Shown: one piece after another, positions 8,199-16,577 of the stretch
Layout: each line of letters begins with the position of its first letter
Numbering within the stretch: position 1 is the first letter of the stretch
Assembly: GCF_008327685.1 (NCBI RefSeq)
Contig: NZ_BDDE01000031.1
Location: 1-64,000, forward strand
Source: Actinomadura sp. K4S16
GTDB taxonomy: Bacteria > Actinomycetota > Actinomycetes > Streptosporangiales > Streptosporangiaceae
DNA: 64,000 bases
Direction: 5' to 3'
Position numbers and translations under genes: made by a program
The notes under the pieces: generated by a model
The model's input: only the letters and a program-made list of their open reading frames with translations
What the model was told of the DNA's origin: nothing
Databases searched by the model: none

Positions 8199-9062
8199 TC
8201 ATGCGAGTGCCTGGGAGAGGCGCTCCTCGGTCCAGGCCGTGTGGCGTTCGCGCAGGTCCTTCGACGTGAGATCCGTGCGTCCCAGGTCGGTGTAGTTGGG
8301 AAGCCAGGTCTCGACGGTTCGGTGTGAGTTGGTGAGGGCGAACACGTCCCACAGGGCAAGGTCTGGGACGAGCCCGCCCGCCGCCTCCTGATAGGCGTCG
8401 GTGAAGGCCTCGGCCGTGGCCGGGCCATGGAGGAGGACGAGGTCGAGACGGCACCAGCCGACATCGAAGCCGCGCGGCGCCAGGGACGCGCCCGACCAGT
8501 CGACCACGCCGGTGAGGGTGCCGCCCTCCCACAGGACGTTGCCCGCCCAGAAGTCGAAATGCGTGAGGACGCGTTCGGCCGTGGCGAGGCGATTCCCTTG
8601 GGCAGCCAGGAGCGCTGTGCCAGGCGCGGAGCCTGGGAAGGCCCTGGCCGCCGCCATCCCGTCGCGGAAGCCTGTCAACCGCGCGGCCGGGGTGGCGTGC
8701 AGGCGGGCGAGGACGCGGCCCAGCTGCACGGCCGCGGCGTCGGGTTCCATGGACGTGATGTCTGCACGGCCGGGGAGTCGGCTGATCAGGACGGCGGGAA
8801 GCCCGACACGCGCACCCTCCGGATCGGCGCCGAGGAGGCGCGGCGCCCAGCCGTCCAGGCCGTCGAGGACGTCCAGCACGTGGGCCTCGTTCACGGCGGC
8901 GGCGGTGTCGCCGGGCGGGAAGCGTCGCAGGACCGCCTGCCCGCGTGGTGTTTCGAGCAGGTCCGTCGCGGCGTGCGTGCCGCCCGCGAGGCGCCTCACG
9001 GCCCGTACCGGCCCGCCGGACACCTCGGCGGCCCACGCCAGGACCTCATCGGACGGCCGCAT
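8199..9062 (-). CDS. Aminoglycoside phosphotransferase (APH)-fold kinase
   Basis: 287 residues with the protein-kinase-like APH fold. The catalytic loop H-F-D-F-W-A-G-N (HxDxxxxN) sits near residue 168, followed by the metal-binding G-V-V-D-W-S. The family phosphorylates aminoglycosides but also choline, homoserine, sugars and other small molecules, so resistance should not be assumed. The start codon lies 3 bases after the DUF397 stop with no independent SD, so translation is probably coupled. It appears to be the third gene of an XRE - DUF397 - kinase operon, an unusual partner for that regulator pair. Confidence 0.82.
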   Translation of the reverse strand: MRPSDEVLAWAAEVSGGPVRAVRRLAGGTHAATDLLETPRGQAVLRRFPPGDTAAAVNEAHVLDVLDGLDGWAPRLLGADPEGARVGLPAVLISRLPGRADITSMEPDAAAVQLGRVLARLHATPAARLTGFRDGMAAARAFPGSAPGTALLAAQGNRLATAERVLTHFDFWAGNVLWEGGTLTGVVDWSGASLAPRGFDVGWCRLDLVLLHGPATAEAFTDAYQEAAGGLVPDLALWDVFALTNSHRTVETWLPNYTDLGRTDLTSKDLRERHTAWTEERLSQALA

Positions 9063-9065
9063 TTT

Positions 9066-9278
9066 CTAGCGGGCGGCGGCTTGCTTGAGCCGGGCGAGGA
9101 AGGCCGCCCAGTCGTGGGCGTCGAACTGGAGGACGGGCCCGTCCGGGTCCTTGGAGTCGCGGGCGGCGACGGAACGGCCGCCGATCGATGCGACCTCGAT
9201 GCACGAGCTGTTGTCGTCCACACCGCCGCTTCGCGTGCTCTTGCGCCAGTCGAGTCGGGAGAGGTCTCGTCCGGTCAT
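9066..9278 (-). CDS. DUF397 protein
   Basis: A 70-residue protein with the DUF397 signature: W-R-K-S-T-R-S near the start, a central C-I-E-V-A and the R-D-S-K-D-P-D-G-P-x-L block near residues 40-50, with a hydrophobic/Trp C-terminal helix. DUF397 proteins are small actinobacterial partners of XRE regulators (the BldB/WhiJ-associated type), and several such pairs act in development or antibiotic control. Its ATG overlaps the end of the XRE gene by 4 bases. Confidence 0.92.
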   Translation of the reverse strand: MTGRDLSRLDWRKSTRSGGVDDNSSCIEVASIGGRSVAARDSKDPDGPVLQFDAHDWAAFLARLKQAAAR

Positions 9279-10156
9279 GCTCGCCTCGGTCTTCCCTTCG
9301 CCTGAGCTTGCGACCCGAAGACCAGATGCTCGATCCGCTGCCTCGAATCGTCCTCGGAGAGTGCGGCGGCGCGGAGCCTTTCGTAGACGTCGAGATAACG
9401 GCGCGTAGCCGCAGCGTCGTCTACGAACCGCGACTGATTCGTCTCATCGATATGGACTATATCGCCGCCGAGGGCCGGAACGGTGAGGACGTTGAAGCTG
9501 CCCAACGCAGGATGGGCGCCGGCGGTGAAGGGCAGCACCTGGAGGCCGACCCGCCCGCCGTCGATTTCGGTCAGCAAGTGCTGCAATTGCCGCCGCATCA
9601 CCTCGGGTCCGCCGACGCTCTGCCGCAAAGTGCTTTCGGCGACGATGACATGGACGTCGGGGCGGGCGGCTCGGCCGAGGATCTGCTGCCGCTTGATGCG
9701 GACGTCGGTCAGACGCTTGGTCTCGAGGGGCGACCGTCCGGGAACGCCCGCCGCGAAGATCTCCCAGGCGTATTCGGGGGTCTGGAGGAGGCCTGGCAGG
9801 AAGACGCATTCGAAGGCTCGGATGCGGGTGGCCTCGTTCTCCATGCTGATGAAGGTCGGGTAGACGACGAGCACGTCGCGGTAGCTCTGCCACCAGTCCT
9901 TCGCGTCGTTGCGGCGGGTGAGGGCGAGAAGGGCCTCGCGGCGGGCGGGGTCGGTTATCCCGTAGGCGTCCAGGATGGGGGGGAGGTCGCGCTCGGGGAT
10001 TCTGACCTGGCCCTTCTCGATACGGCTGATCGAGGAGACGGAGCGCCGCAGCAGTTTGTGAGCCTTCTGCAGGGTGAGGTTCTGTTCGAGCCGAATGTGG
10101 CGTAGTTCGAGGCCGAGGCGCACGGTCCGCACATCCGGTGTCGGTTCAGCGGACAT
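9275..10156 (-). CDS. XRE-family regulator with C-terminal DUF5753-like ligand domain
   Basis: 293 residues. Residues ~14-70 form a helix-turn-helix of the XRE type (L-R-H-I-R-L-E-Q-N ... S-S-I-S-R-I-E-K-G). Residues ~100-275 match the DUF5753 domain, with the E-x-x-A-x-x-I-R-x-F-E and L-P-G-L-L-Q-T-P-E-Y-A motifs. The start is set by GGAGGG about 10 bases upstream; a much longer frame continues upstream but is not coding-like. The gene is coupled to DUF397 and then the APH-fold kinase, and is divergent from an anti-sigma-like ATPase, an arrangement common in actinobacteria. The role is probably DNA-binding control in concert with DUF397. Confidence 0.92.
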   Translation of the reverse strand: MSAEPTPDVRTVRLGLELRHIRLEQNLTLQKAHKLLRRSVSSISRIEKGQVRIPERDLPPILDAYGITDPARREALLALTRRNDAKDWWQSYRDVLVVYPTFISMENEATRIRAFECVFLPGLLQTPEYAWEIFAAGVPGRSPLETKRLTDVRIKRQQILGRAARPDVHVIVAESTLRQSVGGPEVMRRQLQHLLTEIDGGRVGLQVLPFTAGAHPALGSFNVLTVPALGGDIVHIDETNQSRFVDDAAATRRYLDVYERLRAAALSEDDSRQRIEHLVFGSQAQAKGRPRRA

Positions 10157-10235
10157 TGTCGCTCTCCCTCCGTGGCCGTTCGATTCCATTGTGTGTCGAC
10201 CGGCTCGCGGACGGGGCGGGAACGCCAAGATCAGA

Positions 10236-10259
10236 GAATTCCCGCTGGAGGAATTCCCG
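10236..10259 (+). repeat. Tandem GAATTCCCG repeat in the XRE/ATPase divergent region
   Basis: GAATTCCCG occurs at 10236-10244 and 10251-10259, a 15-base period. It may be an operator for the divergent XRE regulator. The rest of the 214-base gap holds no gene. Confidence 0.4.
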
Positions 10260-10370
10260 TTGTCCGGTGGTCGGCGGATGAGTCCTGGCCCGGTTGTCCA
10301 TGCTTGCGCTGGTCGCGTTGCGGAAGGTGGCGCGGAGTAATTCAGGAAGTGTCGGAAATGGGAGGGCGGC

Positions 10371-10823
10371 TTGGGCAGCATGGTGGTGCTGGGCGCGCTG
10401 ACGGTGGACCGGGACGCGTCGTCCGTGGCGCTGCTGCGCCGGTACGTGGACGGAGCCCTGGAGCTGGAGGGCATCGGCGCGGAGGACGTCCAGCTGATCA
10501 CGAGCGAGCTGGCGACCAACGCGGTCGAGCACGGCGCGGGGGACCGGATGGCGCTCGTCCTGACCGGGGACGGGGAGCGGGTCCGGGTGGAGCTCACGGA
10601 CGGCGGAGGCGGGGAGCCGCGGGTGCGGGCGCCCGGCGACGATGAGGAGGGCGGGCGCGGGCTGGTGATCGTCACGGCGGTGGCCGAGCGGTGGGGCGTG
10701 CGGCGCGAGGGCGGCGGCACCTGCGTGTGGGCGGAGGTCGCCCGCACGGACCGGAGCGTGCCGGGGTTGCGGCGAAATCGGGGGGCCGGGGTCCCGGACG
10801 CCGTAGGCTGCTCGGGTGACTGA
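10371..10823 (+). CDS. Anti-sigma-factor-like ATP-binding protein (HATPase_c, RsbW type)
   Basis: 150 residues with a GHKL ATPase fold: the N-box S-E-L-A-T-N-A-V-E-H near residue 48, the G1 box L-T-D-G-G-G and the G2 box G-R-G-L-x-I-V. Stand-alone proteins of this type are serine kinases/anti-sigma factors in partner-switching systems. No cognate sigma or anti-anti-sigma gene is adjacent; the nearest related domain is in the 36.2-kb phosphatase. The start is uncertain: a TTG 4 bases after GGAGGG is taken, while an ATG at 10380 has the same SD at longer spacing. The last 8 bases overlap the murA start. Confidence 0.85.
   Translation: MGSMVVLGALTVDRDASSVALLRRYVDGALELEGIGAEDVQLITSELATNAVEHGAGDRMALVLTGDGERVRVELTDGGGGEPRVRAPGDDEEGGRGLVIVTAVAERWGVRREGGGTCVWAEVARTDRSVPGLRRNRGAGVPDAVGCSGD
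10804..10809 (+). promoter_or_regulatory. -10 box for murA (leaderless type)
   Basis: TAGGCT ends 6 bases before the GTG start of murA, and no Shine-Dalgarno sequence is visible in that gap. It lies inside the end of the upstream ATPase gene, implying separate transcription of murA. Confidence 0.5.
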
Positions 10824-12117
10824 GAAGCTTTGGCAGATCGAGCCGTCGGGGCCGCTTCGCGGGGACGTCACCGTGCGGGGCGCGAAGAACGCGGTCAGCA
10901 AGCACATGGTCGCCGCGATGCTGGGGGACGGGCCGAGCACGATCAGCAACGCGCCGGACGTCGGCGAGGTCGGCATCACGGCGGGCATGCTGGAGCACGT
11001 CGGGATGACCGTGGAGCGGTCCGGCGGCGAGGTGACGGTCGTGCCGGGGCCCGTGTCGGACCCGAGCGTCGGCAAGGCGTTCACCGGCCTGAACCGCATC
11101 CCGATCCTGATGCTGGGGCCGCTGCTGCACCAGGCGGGCGAGGCGTTCGTGCCGCTGGTCGGGGGCGACCCGATCGGGCGGCGGCCGGTCGACTTCCACG
11201 TGGAGGCGCTGCGGGCGTTCGGGGCCGAGGTGTCGCTCGCGGCCGACGGGATCCACGCGCACGCCACGCGGCTCGTGGGGACGCGCATCGAACTGCCCTA
11301 CCCGAGCGTCGGCGCCACCGAGACGGTGCTGCTGGCGGCGGTGCGGGCCGAGGGCAAGACCGTCATCCGCAACGCGGCGACCGAGCCGGAGATCACCGAG
11401 CTGGCGCTGTTCCTGCAGCGGATGGGGGCGCGGATCTCCTTCGCCCCCGACCGGCGCATCGTCGTGGAGGGCGTCGAGCGGCTGAGCGGCGCGCAGACGC
11501 GGCTCGGCGGCGACCGGATCGAGGCGTTCTCCTACCTGGTCGCGGGCCTGGTCACGGGCGGCGAGGTGCGGGTGCACGGGTGCCCGCAGGACCGGCTCGT
11601 CACCGCCATCACGACGCTGACCAGGATGGGCGCCGAGTTCGAGATCACCGACGACTGGATCATGGCGTCCGCGCCCGGCGGCCTGCGCCCCGCGGCGGTG
11701 CAGACCGACACGCACCCGGGGTTCGCGACGGACTGGCAGACGCCCCTGATGGTGCTGTTCACGCAGGCGGACGGCATGTCGGTGCTGCACGAGACCGTGT
11801 ACGAGAACCGGCTCGCCTATGTCCCGGCGCTCCAGAGCATGGGCGCGGAGATCGAGGTCTACGACACCTGCCTGGGCGGCCCGGCCTGCCGGTACCACGA
11901 CACGGCGGCTCTGCACTCGGCGGTCGTGCGCGGGGTGAGCAAGCTGCGCGGCGGGGACGTGACCATGCCCGACATCCGGGCCGGGTTCTCGGCCGTGCTG
12001 GCGGCGGCGGTCGCGGAGGGGCCGTCCACGCTCAGGGGCGTGCACCACATCGAGCGCGGCTACCACCGCCCCGTCGAGCAGTTCAGGACGCTGGGCCTGT
12101 CGCTGCGCGCGGGCTGA
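10816..12117 (+). CDS. murA: UDP-N-acetylglucosamine 1-carboxyvinyltransferase (MurA), Asp-type
   Basis: 433 residues, the full length of an EPSP-synthase-fold MurA. It transfers enolpyruvate from PEP to UDP-GlcNAc, the first committed step of peptidoglycan synthesis, in the cytoplasm. The substrate-binding R-G-A-K24-N25 and the late R-G-Y-H-R-P motif are present. In the active-site loop the usual Cys (Cys115 of E. coli) is Asp118, in the context G-G-D-P-I-G-R-R-P. Mycobacterial MurA also has Asp here and is intrinsically fosfomycin-resistant. A role as the housekeeping enzyme or as a second paralogue cannot be decided from this window. Confidence 0.9.
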   Translation: MTEKLWQIEPSGPLRGDVTVRGAKNAVSKHMVAAMLGDGPSTISNAPDVGEVGITAGMLEHVGMTVERSGGEVTVVPGPVSDPSVGKAFTGLNRIPILMLGPLLHQAGEAFVPLVGGDPIGRRPVDFHVEALRAFGAEVSLAADGIHAHATRLVGTRIELPYPSVGATETVLLAAVRAEGKTVIRNAATEPEITELALFLQRMGARISFAPDRRIVVEGVERLSGAQTRLGGDRIEAFSYLVAGLVTGGEVRVHGCPQDRLVTAITTLTRMGAEFEITDDWIMASAPGGLRPAAVQTDTHPGFATDWQTPLMVLFTQADGMSVLHETVYENRLAYVPALQSMGAEIEVYDTCLGGPACRYHDTAALHSAVVRGVSKLRGGDVTMPDIRAGFSAVLAAAVAEGPSTLRGVHHIERGYHRPVEQFRTLGLSLRAG

Positions 12118-12643
12118 CGGGGTTCGGGGCCGTCCGGGGCCAGGAGAAGGTGAGCGATCCGCCGACGGGCAGGTCGTGCCAGAGCGGCGCCAGCTCGTCG
12201 AGCCGGGCGAGGACGCGGTCGACTGCGGGCCGGTCCTCGGGCGGTATCGGCCGGCGGTCCGCCCACGCGGGCGCCCGCGCGCCCGCGCGGCGGCGCCAGG
12301 CGAGGTCGCACAGGCCCGCCAGGTGCTCGGACCTGGCCATGTCGCCGTGGTCGGACCGGCTGAGGAACGCCTCCCGCTTCTTCAGCCGGCGCTGCTCCCT
12401 GGCCCGCCGCCGCGGATCGCCGGGCGTCTCGCCCGTCTCGGCGAAGTCGCCGCCGCCCGCCGCGGCCCGCCCGAACACGCCGGACGTGAGGCCCATCTCC
12501 GCCTCGACCAGGTAGTGGACGAGGTCATGCGGGATGTGGTCGTCGTAGCCGGGGGCGGGATCCATCCGGCGCGGGTTCCGCCCCGGGAGCCGGACGACGG
12601 TCGCGTACCGGCGCTCACCCGTCCGTTCGAAACTCACGTCCAT
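12083..12643 (-). CDS. Conserved-looking hypothetical protein
   Basis: 186 residues, rich in Arg, Pro and Asp, with no recognised domain. An N-terminal beta-like part leads into a segment that reads D-H-I-P-H-D-L-V-H-Y-L-V-E-x-E-M-G (about 36-52), a pattern I have seen in small actinobacterial proteins of unknown function. Its 3' end runs about 35 bases into the convergent murA gene. TAGCCT ends 6 bases before the ATG, pointing to a leaderless start and supporting a real gene. Confidence 0.65.
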   Translation of the reverse strand: MDVSFERTGERRYATVVRLPGRNPRRMDPAPGYDDHIPHDLVHYLVEAEMGLTSGVFGRAAAGGGDFAETGETPGDPRRRAREQRRLKKREAFLSRSDHGDMARSEHLAGLCDLAWRRRAGARAPAWADRRPIPPEDRPAVDRVLARLDELAPLWHDLPVGGSLTFSWPRTAPNPVSPRAATGPAS

Positions 12644-12720
12644 CCGGCCAGGCTAGGCCGGAGGCTTCCCGCGCCGCATTCCGATTTCCTACGGTGGACC
12701 AGTCGTCTGGAGGGGGCGCC

Positions 12721-13875
12721 GTGGAGTTCGACCGGACCGATCCCTATCCGTTCTACGCCCGGGCGCGCGAGGCCGAAGGGCTGACCTTCGTCCCGGAACT
12801 GGACGCCTGGCTCGTCGCCCGGCACGCCGACGTGCGGGCGGTGCTGCGCGACCCGGAGACGTTCTCCTCGGCGAACGCGCTGCGGCCGGACGTGGTGCCG
12901 GGCCCCGAGGCCCTCGCCGTGCTGCGGGCGCTTCCGCAGGGCCGCCCCGTCGTGGTCACGGCGGACGGCGACGACCACCGGTGGCTGCGCGGGCCGCTGA
13001 CGCGCGGGCTCTCGCCGAACCGGGTCGCCGCCGCCGTCCCGTTCATCACCCGGCGGGCGCGGGAGCTGGTCGACTCCTTCGCCGCAGACCGCCGCGTCGA
13101 GCTGATGGGACGGTACGCGCGCGTCCTGCCCGGCGAGGTGATCGGGCACATGCTCGGCATCGACCCGGAGGAGGTGCCCGCCCTGATCGAGGGCAGCTAC
13201 CGGGCGGAGGACCTCGTCTTCCGGCCGATGGGCGCGGAGGAGCAGGTCGCCGCCGCCGAGCACGTCGCGGGCATGAAGCGGGTGCTGGACGAGCACGTGA
13301 AGGGCCGGGAGCCGGGCGACGACCTGTGCGGCCAGATGGCCCGCGCGATCGAGCCGCACGGCACGCTCATCTCCAACCTGCAGAACATCCTGCTGGCCGG
13401 GCACCTGACGACGACGGCCCTCATCGGCACGACGGTGCTGCACCTGTTGCGGAACCGGGAGCAGTGGGAGCTGCTGTGCCAACGGCCGGAGCTGATCCCG
13501 GCGGCCGTCGAGGAGGCCGCGCGCTACGACACCGCGATCCAGGGGTTCCGGCGGGTCACCACCCGCCCGGTGCGGGTGGCGGGCACCGACCTGCCCGCCG
13601 GCGCGGCGGTCTTCGTCGCCTTCGCCTCGACCGGGCGCGACCCGCGCGCCCATGACCGCCCCGACGAGTTCGACATCACCCGGGAGCCGGCGCGGCACCT
13701 GGCGTTCGGGCACGGCGTCCACGCCTGCCCGGGCTCGCAGCTCGCCCGCGAGCAGGTCCGCGTCACGCTGGAGGAGCTGACCGCGCGACTGCCGGGGCTG
13801 CGCGTCGAGGAACCGGTGGAGATGCTTCCGAGCCTGATCCACCGCTCGCCGAAGGAGCTGTTCCTTACCTGGTGA
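12721..13875 (+). CDS. Cytochrome P450
   Basis: 384 residues, at the short end for a bacterial P450 but complete. The I-helix motif reads A-G-H-L-T-T (about 226-231), so the usual acidic residue before the Thr pair is Leu. E-x-x-R is at about 265-268, and the haem loop F-G-H-G-V-H-A-C-P-G has its Cys near 336. The GTG start has GGAGGGGG 4 bases upstream; an in-frame GTG at 12694 lies inside a TACGGT -10-like box and is rejected. The genes downstream on the same strand (alpha-toroid protein, acyl-CoA synthetase, FAD monooxygenase) suggest a role in a small biosynthetic or degradative set. Confidence 0.9.
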   Translation: MEFDRTDPYPFYARAREAEGLTFVPELDAWLVARHADVRAVLRDPETFSSANALRPDVVPGPEALAVLRALPQGRPVVVTADGDDHRWLRGPLTRGLSPNRVAAAVPFITRRARELVDSFAADRRVELMGRYARVLPGEVIGHMLGIDPEEVPALIEGSYRAEDLVFRPMGAEEQVAAAEHVAGMKRVLDEHVKGREPGDDLCGQMARAIEPHGTLISNLQNILLAGHLTTTALIGTTVLHLLRNREQWELLCQRPELIPAAVEEAARYDTAIQGFRRVTTRPVRVAGTDLPAGAAVFVAFASTGRDPRAHDRPDEFDITREPARHLAFGHGVHACPGSQLAREQVRVTLEELTARLPGLRVEEPVEMLPSLIHRSPKELFLTW

Positions 13876-13924
13876 TGGCCGGAATCTACAAGACGGGTGT
13901 GCCCGCGAGGGCCACGCTGGAGTC

Positions 13925-14788
13925 ATGGATCTGACCAAGGCGACCGACTTCATGGCCATGCACGCGCGTCCTCTGGACCGCCGACGCTTCGAACTGCTGA
14001 CCGGGGAGGGCGACCGGGAGGCGCTGCTCGCCGCGCTGAACGCCTACCGGAACCCCGACGGGGGATACGGCCACGGGCTGGAGCCCGACCTGCGGTCGCG
14101 GACGAGCCAGCCGGGCCCCGCGCTGCACGCGTTCGAGGTCTTCGAGGAACTGGCCCCGGTGACGGCGCCGGAGGCGGCCGCCCTCTGCGACTGGCTGGGC
14201 TCGGTGACGCTGCCGGACGGCGGCCTTCCGTTCGCCCTGCCCATCCCCGACCCCGCCGGCTGCGCGCCGTTCTGGACCGGCGCCGACCCGGGGACGTCCT
14301 CGCTGCAGATCACCGCGGTGGTCGCGGCCATGGCGCAGCGCGTCGCCGTCCACGACACGGCGGTCGCCCGGCATCCCTGGCTCGACCGCGCCACCCGCTA
14401 CTGCCTCGACGCCATGCGCGCCAAGGACACGATGCACGCACTGGAGGTGGAGTTCGCCCTGTGGCTGGCGGACGCGGTCGAAGACACCGAGGCCATCGCC
14501 CTGCTCGGCGAGCACATCCCGGACGACGGCCTCCTCCATGTCGAGGGCGGCCTGGAGGACGAGTCGCTGCGCCCGCTCGACTTCGCGCCCTACCCGGACC
14601 GTCCGTCCCGCTCCCTCTTCAAGGCGGACATCGTGGCCGCCGAACTGCGGCGGCTCGACGGCATGCAGCAGGACGACGGCGGGTGGCTGGTCGACTTCGC
14701 CTCCTATTCGCCCGCCGCCGAACTGGAGTGGCGGGGCTACGCCACCGTCAGGGCCGTCTCCGTCCTGACCCGCAACGCGGGCGGCTAG
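13925..14788 (+). CDS. Alpha-toroid (prenyltransferase/squalene-oxidase-repeat-like) protein
   Basis: 287 residues. Three glycine-rich turns, N-P-D-G-G-Y-G-H-G (about 43), L-P-D-G-G-L-P-F (about 97) and Q-D-D-G-G-W-L-V-D-F (about 244), recur between paired helices. This is the pattern of the alpha6/alpha6 toroid seen in squalene cyclases, prenyltransferases and polysaccharide lyases. The acidic D-x-D-D cyclase motif is not obvious, so enzymatic activity is doubtful and a binding role is possible. It follows the P450 by 49 bases with only a weak SD. A terpenoid function would be speculation. Confidence 0.65.
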   Translation: MDLTKATDFMAMHARPLDRRRFELLTGEGDREALLAALNAYRNPDGGYGHGLEPDLRSRTSQPGPALHAFEVFEELAPVTAPEAAALCDWLGSVTLPDGGLPFALPIPDPAGCAPFWTGADPGTSSLQITAVVAAMAQRVAVHDTAVARHPWLDRATRYCLDAMRAKDTMHALEVEFALWLADAVEDTEAIALLGEHIPDDGLLHVEGGLEDESLRPLDFAPYPDRPSRSLFKADIVAAELRRLDGMQQDDGGWLVDFASYSPAAELEWRGYATVRAVSVLTRNAGG

Positions 14789-14866
14789 CCCGGCGTCCCG
14801 GTGCGGGGCGGGTGCGCGTGGGATCCTGGAGACGCAGGCCACATCCGACGGCACCGGAGGCTCCCG

Positions 14867-16468
14867 ATGGACAACGGCCCGGGTCACACGGCGCTCACCC
14901 CGCTCGCGTTCCTCGAACGGTCGGCCCAGGTGTTCCCCGCCAAGACCGCCTACGCCTACGGGGACCGGCGCGTCGCCTACGCCGAGTTCGCCGCCGAGGC
15001 GACCCGGCTGGCGAACGCGCTGCGGGCCTCCGGAGTCGAGCCGGGGGACCGGGTCGCCTACCTGGCGCCCAACGTCCCGGAGCTCCTCGTCGCGCACTTC
15101 GCGGTGCCGCTCGCCGGGGCGGTCCTCGTCGCGATCAACACGCGGCTGGCGCCGGACGAGATCCGCTACATCCTCGACCACTCGGGCGCGAAGGCCCTGG
15201 TCGTCGACGCGGGGCTGCATCCGTCCGTGGCGCCGATCGCGGCCGGGCTGCCGCCGGTGGTCACCGTTCCCGCGGTCGGCGCCGAGCCCGACCCGGCGGT
15301 CGGCGGCATCTCCTACGAGGAGCTGCTGGCGCGCGGCTCGGACGACCCGCTGCCCTGGACGGTCCAGGACGAGAACGCCGCCATCTCGATCAACTACACG
15401 TCCGGCACCACGGGACGGCCGAAGGGCGTCGTCTACACGCACCGCGGCGCCTACCTCAACGCGCTCGGCGAGGTCGTGCACTCGCGGCACACGCCCGAGA
15501 GCGTCTACCTGTGGACGCTGCCGATGTTCCACTGCAACGGCTGGTGCACGCCGTGGGCGCTCGCCGCGATCGGCGGGACGCAGGTCTGCCTGCGCGCCGT
15601 CGTCGCCGGGGAGATCTGGCGGCTCATCGACACCGAGGGCGTCACCCACCTCAACGGCGCCCCGACCGTGCTGGTGACGATCGCGAACGCGCCGGAGGCG
15701 CACCCGCTGGAGCGGCCGCTGACCGTCACCACGGCGGGCGCGCCGCCGAGCCCGACGATCATCGGGGAGATGGAGCGGCTCGGGGCCGGCATCGTGCACG
15801 TGTACGGGCTGACGGAGACCTACGGGCCGTACTCGGTGTGCGAGCCGCAGCCCGGCTGGGCGGGGCTGCCCGCGGGCGACCGCGCCCGGCTGCTGGCGCG
15901 GCAGGGCGTCGGCATGATCCAGACCGACGGGCTGCGGGTCGTCGACGCCGACATGAACGACGTCCCGGCAGACGGGACGACGCTCGGCGAGATCGTCATG
16001 CGCGGCAACAACGTCATGAAGTGCTACCACCGGGACGAGGAGGCCACCGCCCACGCGTTCCGCGGCGGCTGGTTCCACTCCGGCGACCTCGGCGTCCGCC
16101 ACCCCGACGGCTACGTCGAGCTGCGCGACCGTTCCAAGGACATCATCATCTCCGGCGGCGAGAACATCTCGACGGTCGAGGTCGAGCGGGCGATCGACTC
16201 GCATCCCGCCGTGCTGGAGGTCGCCGTGGTCGCGGTGCCGGACGACAGGTGGGGGGAGCGCCCCAAGGCGTTCGTGGTGCTGCGGGACGGCCGCACCGCC
16301 ACCGAGTCCGAGCTGGTCGAGCACGTCCGGGCGGGCCTCGCCCGGTACAAGGCCCCGGACGAGGTGGAGTTCGTCGCCGAGCTGCCCAAGACCTCCACCG
16401 GGAAGATCCAGAAGTTCCAGCTCCGGGAGCGGGAGTGGGCGGGGCGCGACCGCCGCGTCCAGGGCTGA
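14867..16468 (+). CDS. Fatty-acid/aryl acyl-CoA synthetase (AMP-binding ligase)
   Basis: 533 residues, full length for an ANL-superfamily ligase. It activates a carboxylic acid with ATP to the acyl-adenylate and transfers it to CoA. The P-loop Y-T-S-G-T-T-G-R-P-K-G is near residue 180, Y-G-L-T-E-T-Y-G near 305, the hinge D-L-G-V-R-H-P-D-G-Y ... R-S-K-D-I-I-I-S-G-G-E-N near 410-435 and the catalytic Lys in S-T-G-K-I-Q-K near 515. The ATG has GGAGG 6 bases upstream. The sequence resembles the medium-chain/aryl FadD-type group. It may feed an acyl-CoA to neighbouring enzymes, but no acceptor enzyme is adjacent. Confidence 0.9.
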   Translation: MDNGPGHTALTPLAFLERSAQVFPAKTAYAYGDRRVAYAEFAAEATRLANALRASGVEPGDRVAYLAPNVPELLVAHFAVPLAGAVLVAINTRLAPDEIRYILDHSGAKALVVDAGLHPSVAPIAAGLPPVVTVPAVGAEPDPAVGGISYEELLARGSDDPLPWTVQDENAAISINYTSGTTGRPKGVVYTHRGAYLNALGEVVHSRHTPESVYLWTLPMFHCNGWCTPWALAAIGGTQVCLRAVVAGEIWRLIDTEGVTHLNGAPTVLVTIANAPEAHPLERPLTVTTAGAPPSPTIIGEMERLGAGIVHVYGLTETYGPYSVCEPQPGWAGLPAGDRARLLARQGVGMIQTDGLRVVDADMNDVPADGTTLGEIVMRGNNVMKCYHRDEEATAHAFRGGWFHSGDLGVRHPDGYVELRDRSKDIIISGGENISTVEVERAIDSHPAVLEVAVVAVPDDRWGERPKAFVVLRDGRTATESELVEHVRAGLARYKAPDEVEFVAELPKTSTGKIQKFQLREREWAGRDRRVQG

Positions 16469-16577
16469 GAACTCCCGCCGCGCCGGGGCCTCCCGCCGTG
16501 TGAGGCGCGGCGGTTCGTGGGAAGTGTTTTCTGCGCGGGCGTCCGAGCCGCCGGCTGCCGAGCGAGAGGGGAGCGCG

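Noticed and set aside
8199-9062. A dedicated aminoglycoside-resistance gene
   Set aside because: The APH fold also covers many metabolic kinases and the context is regulatory, so resistance is not supported.
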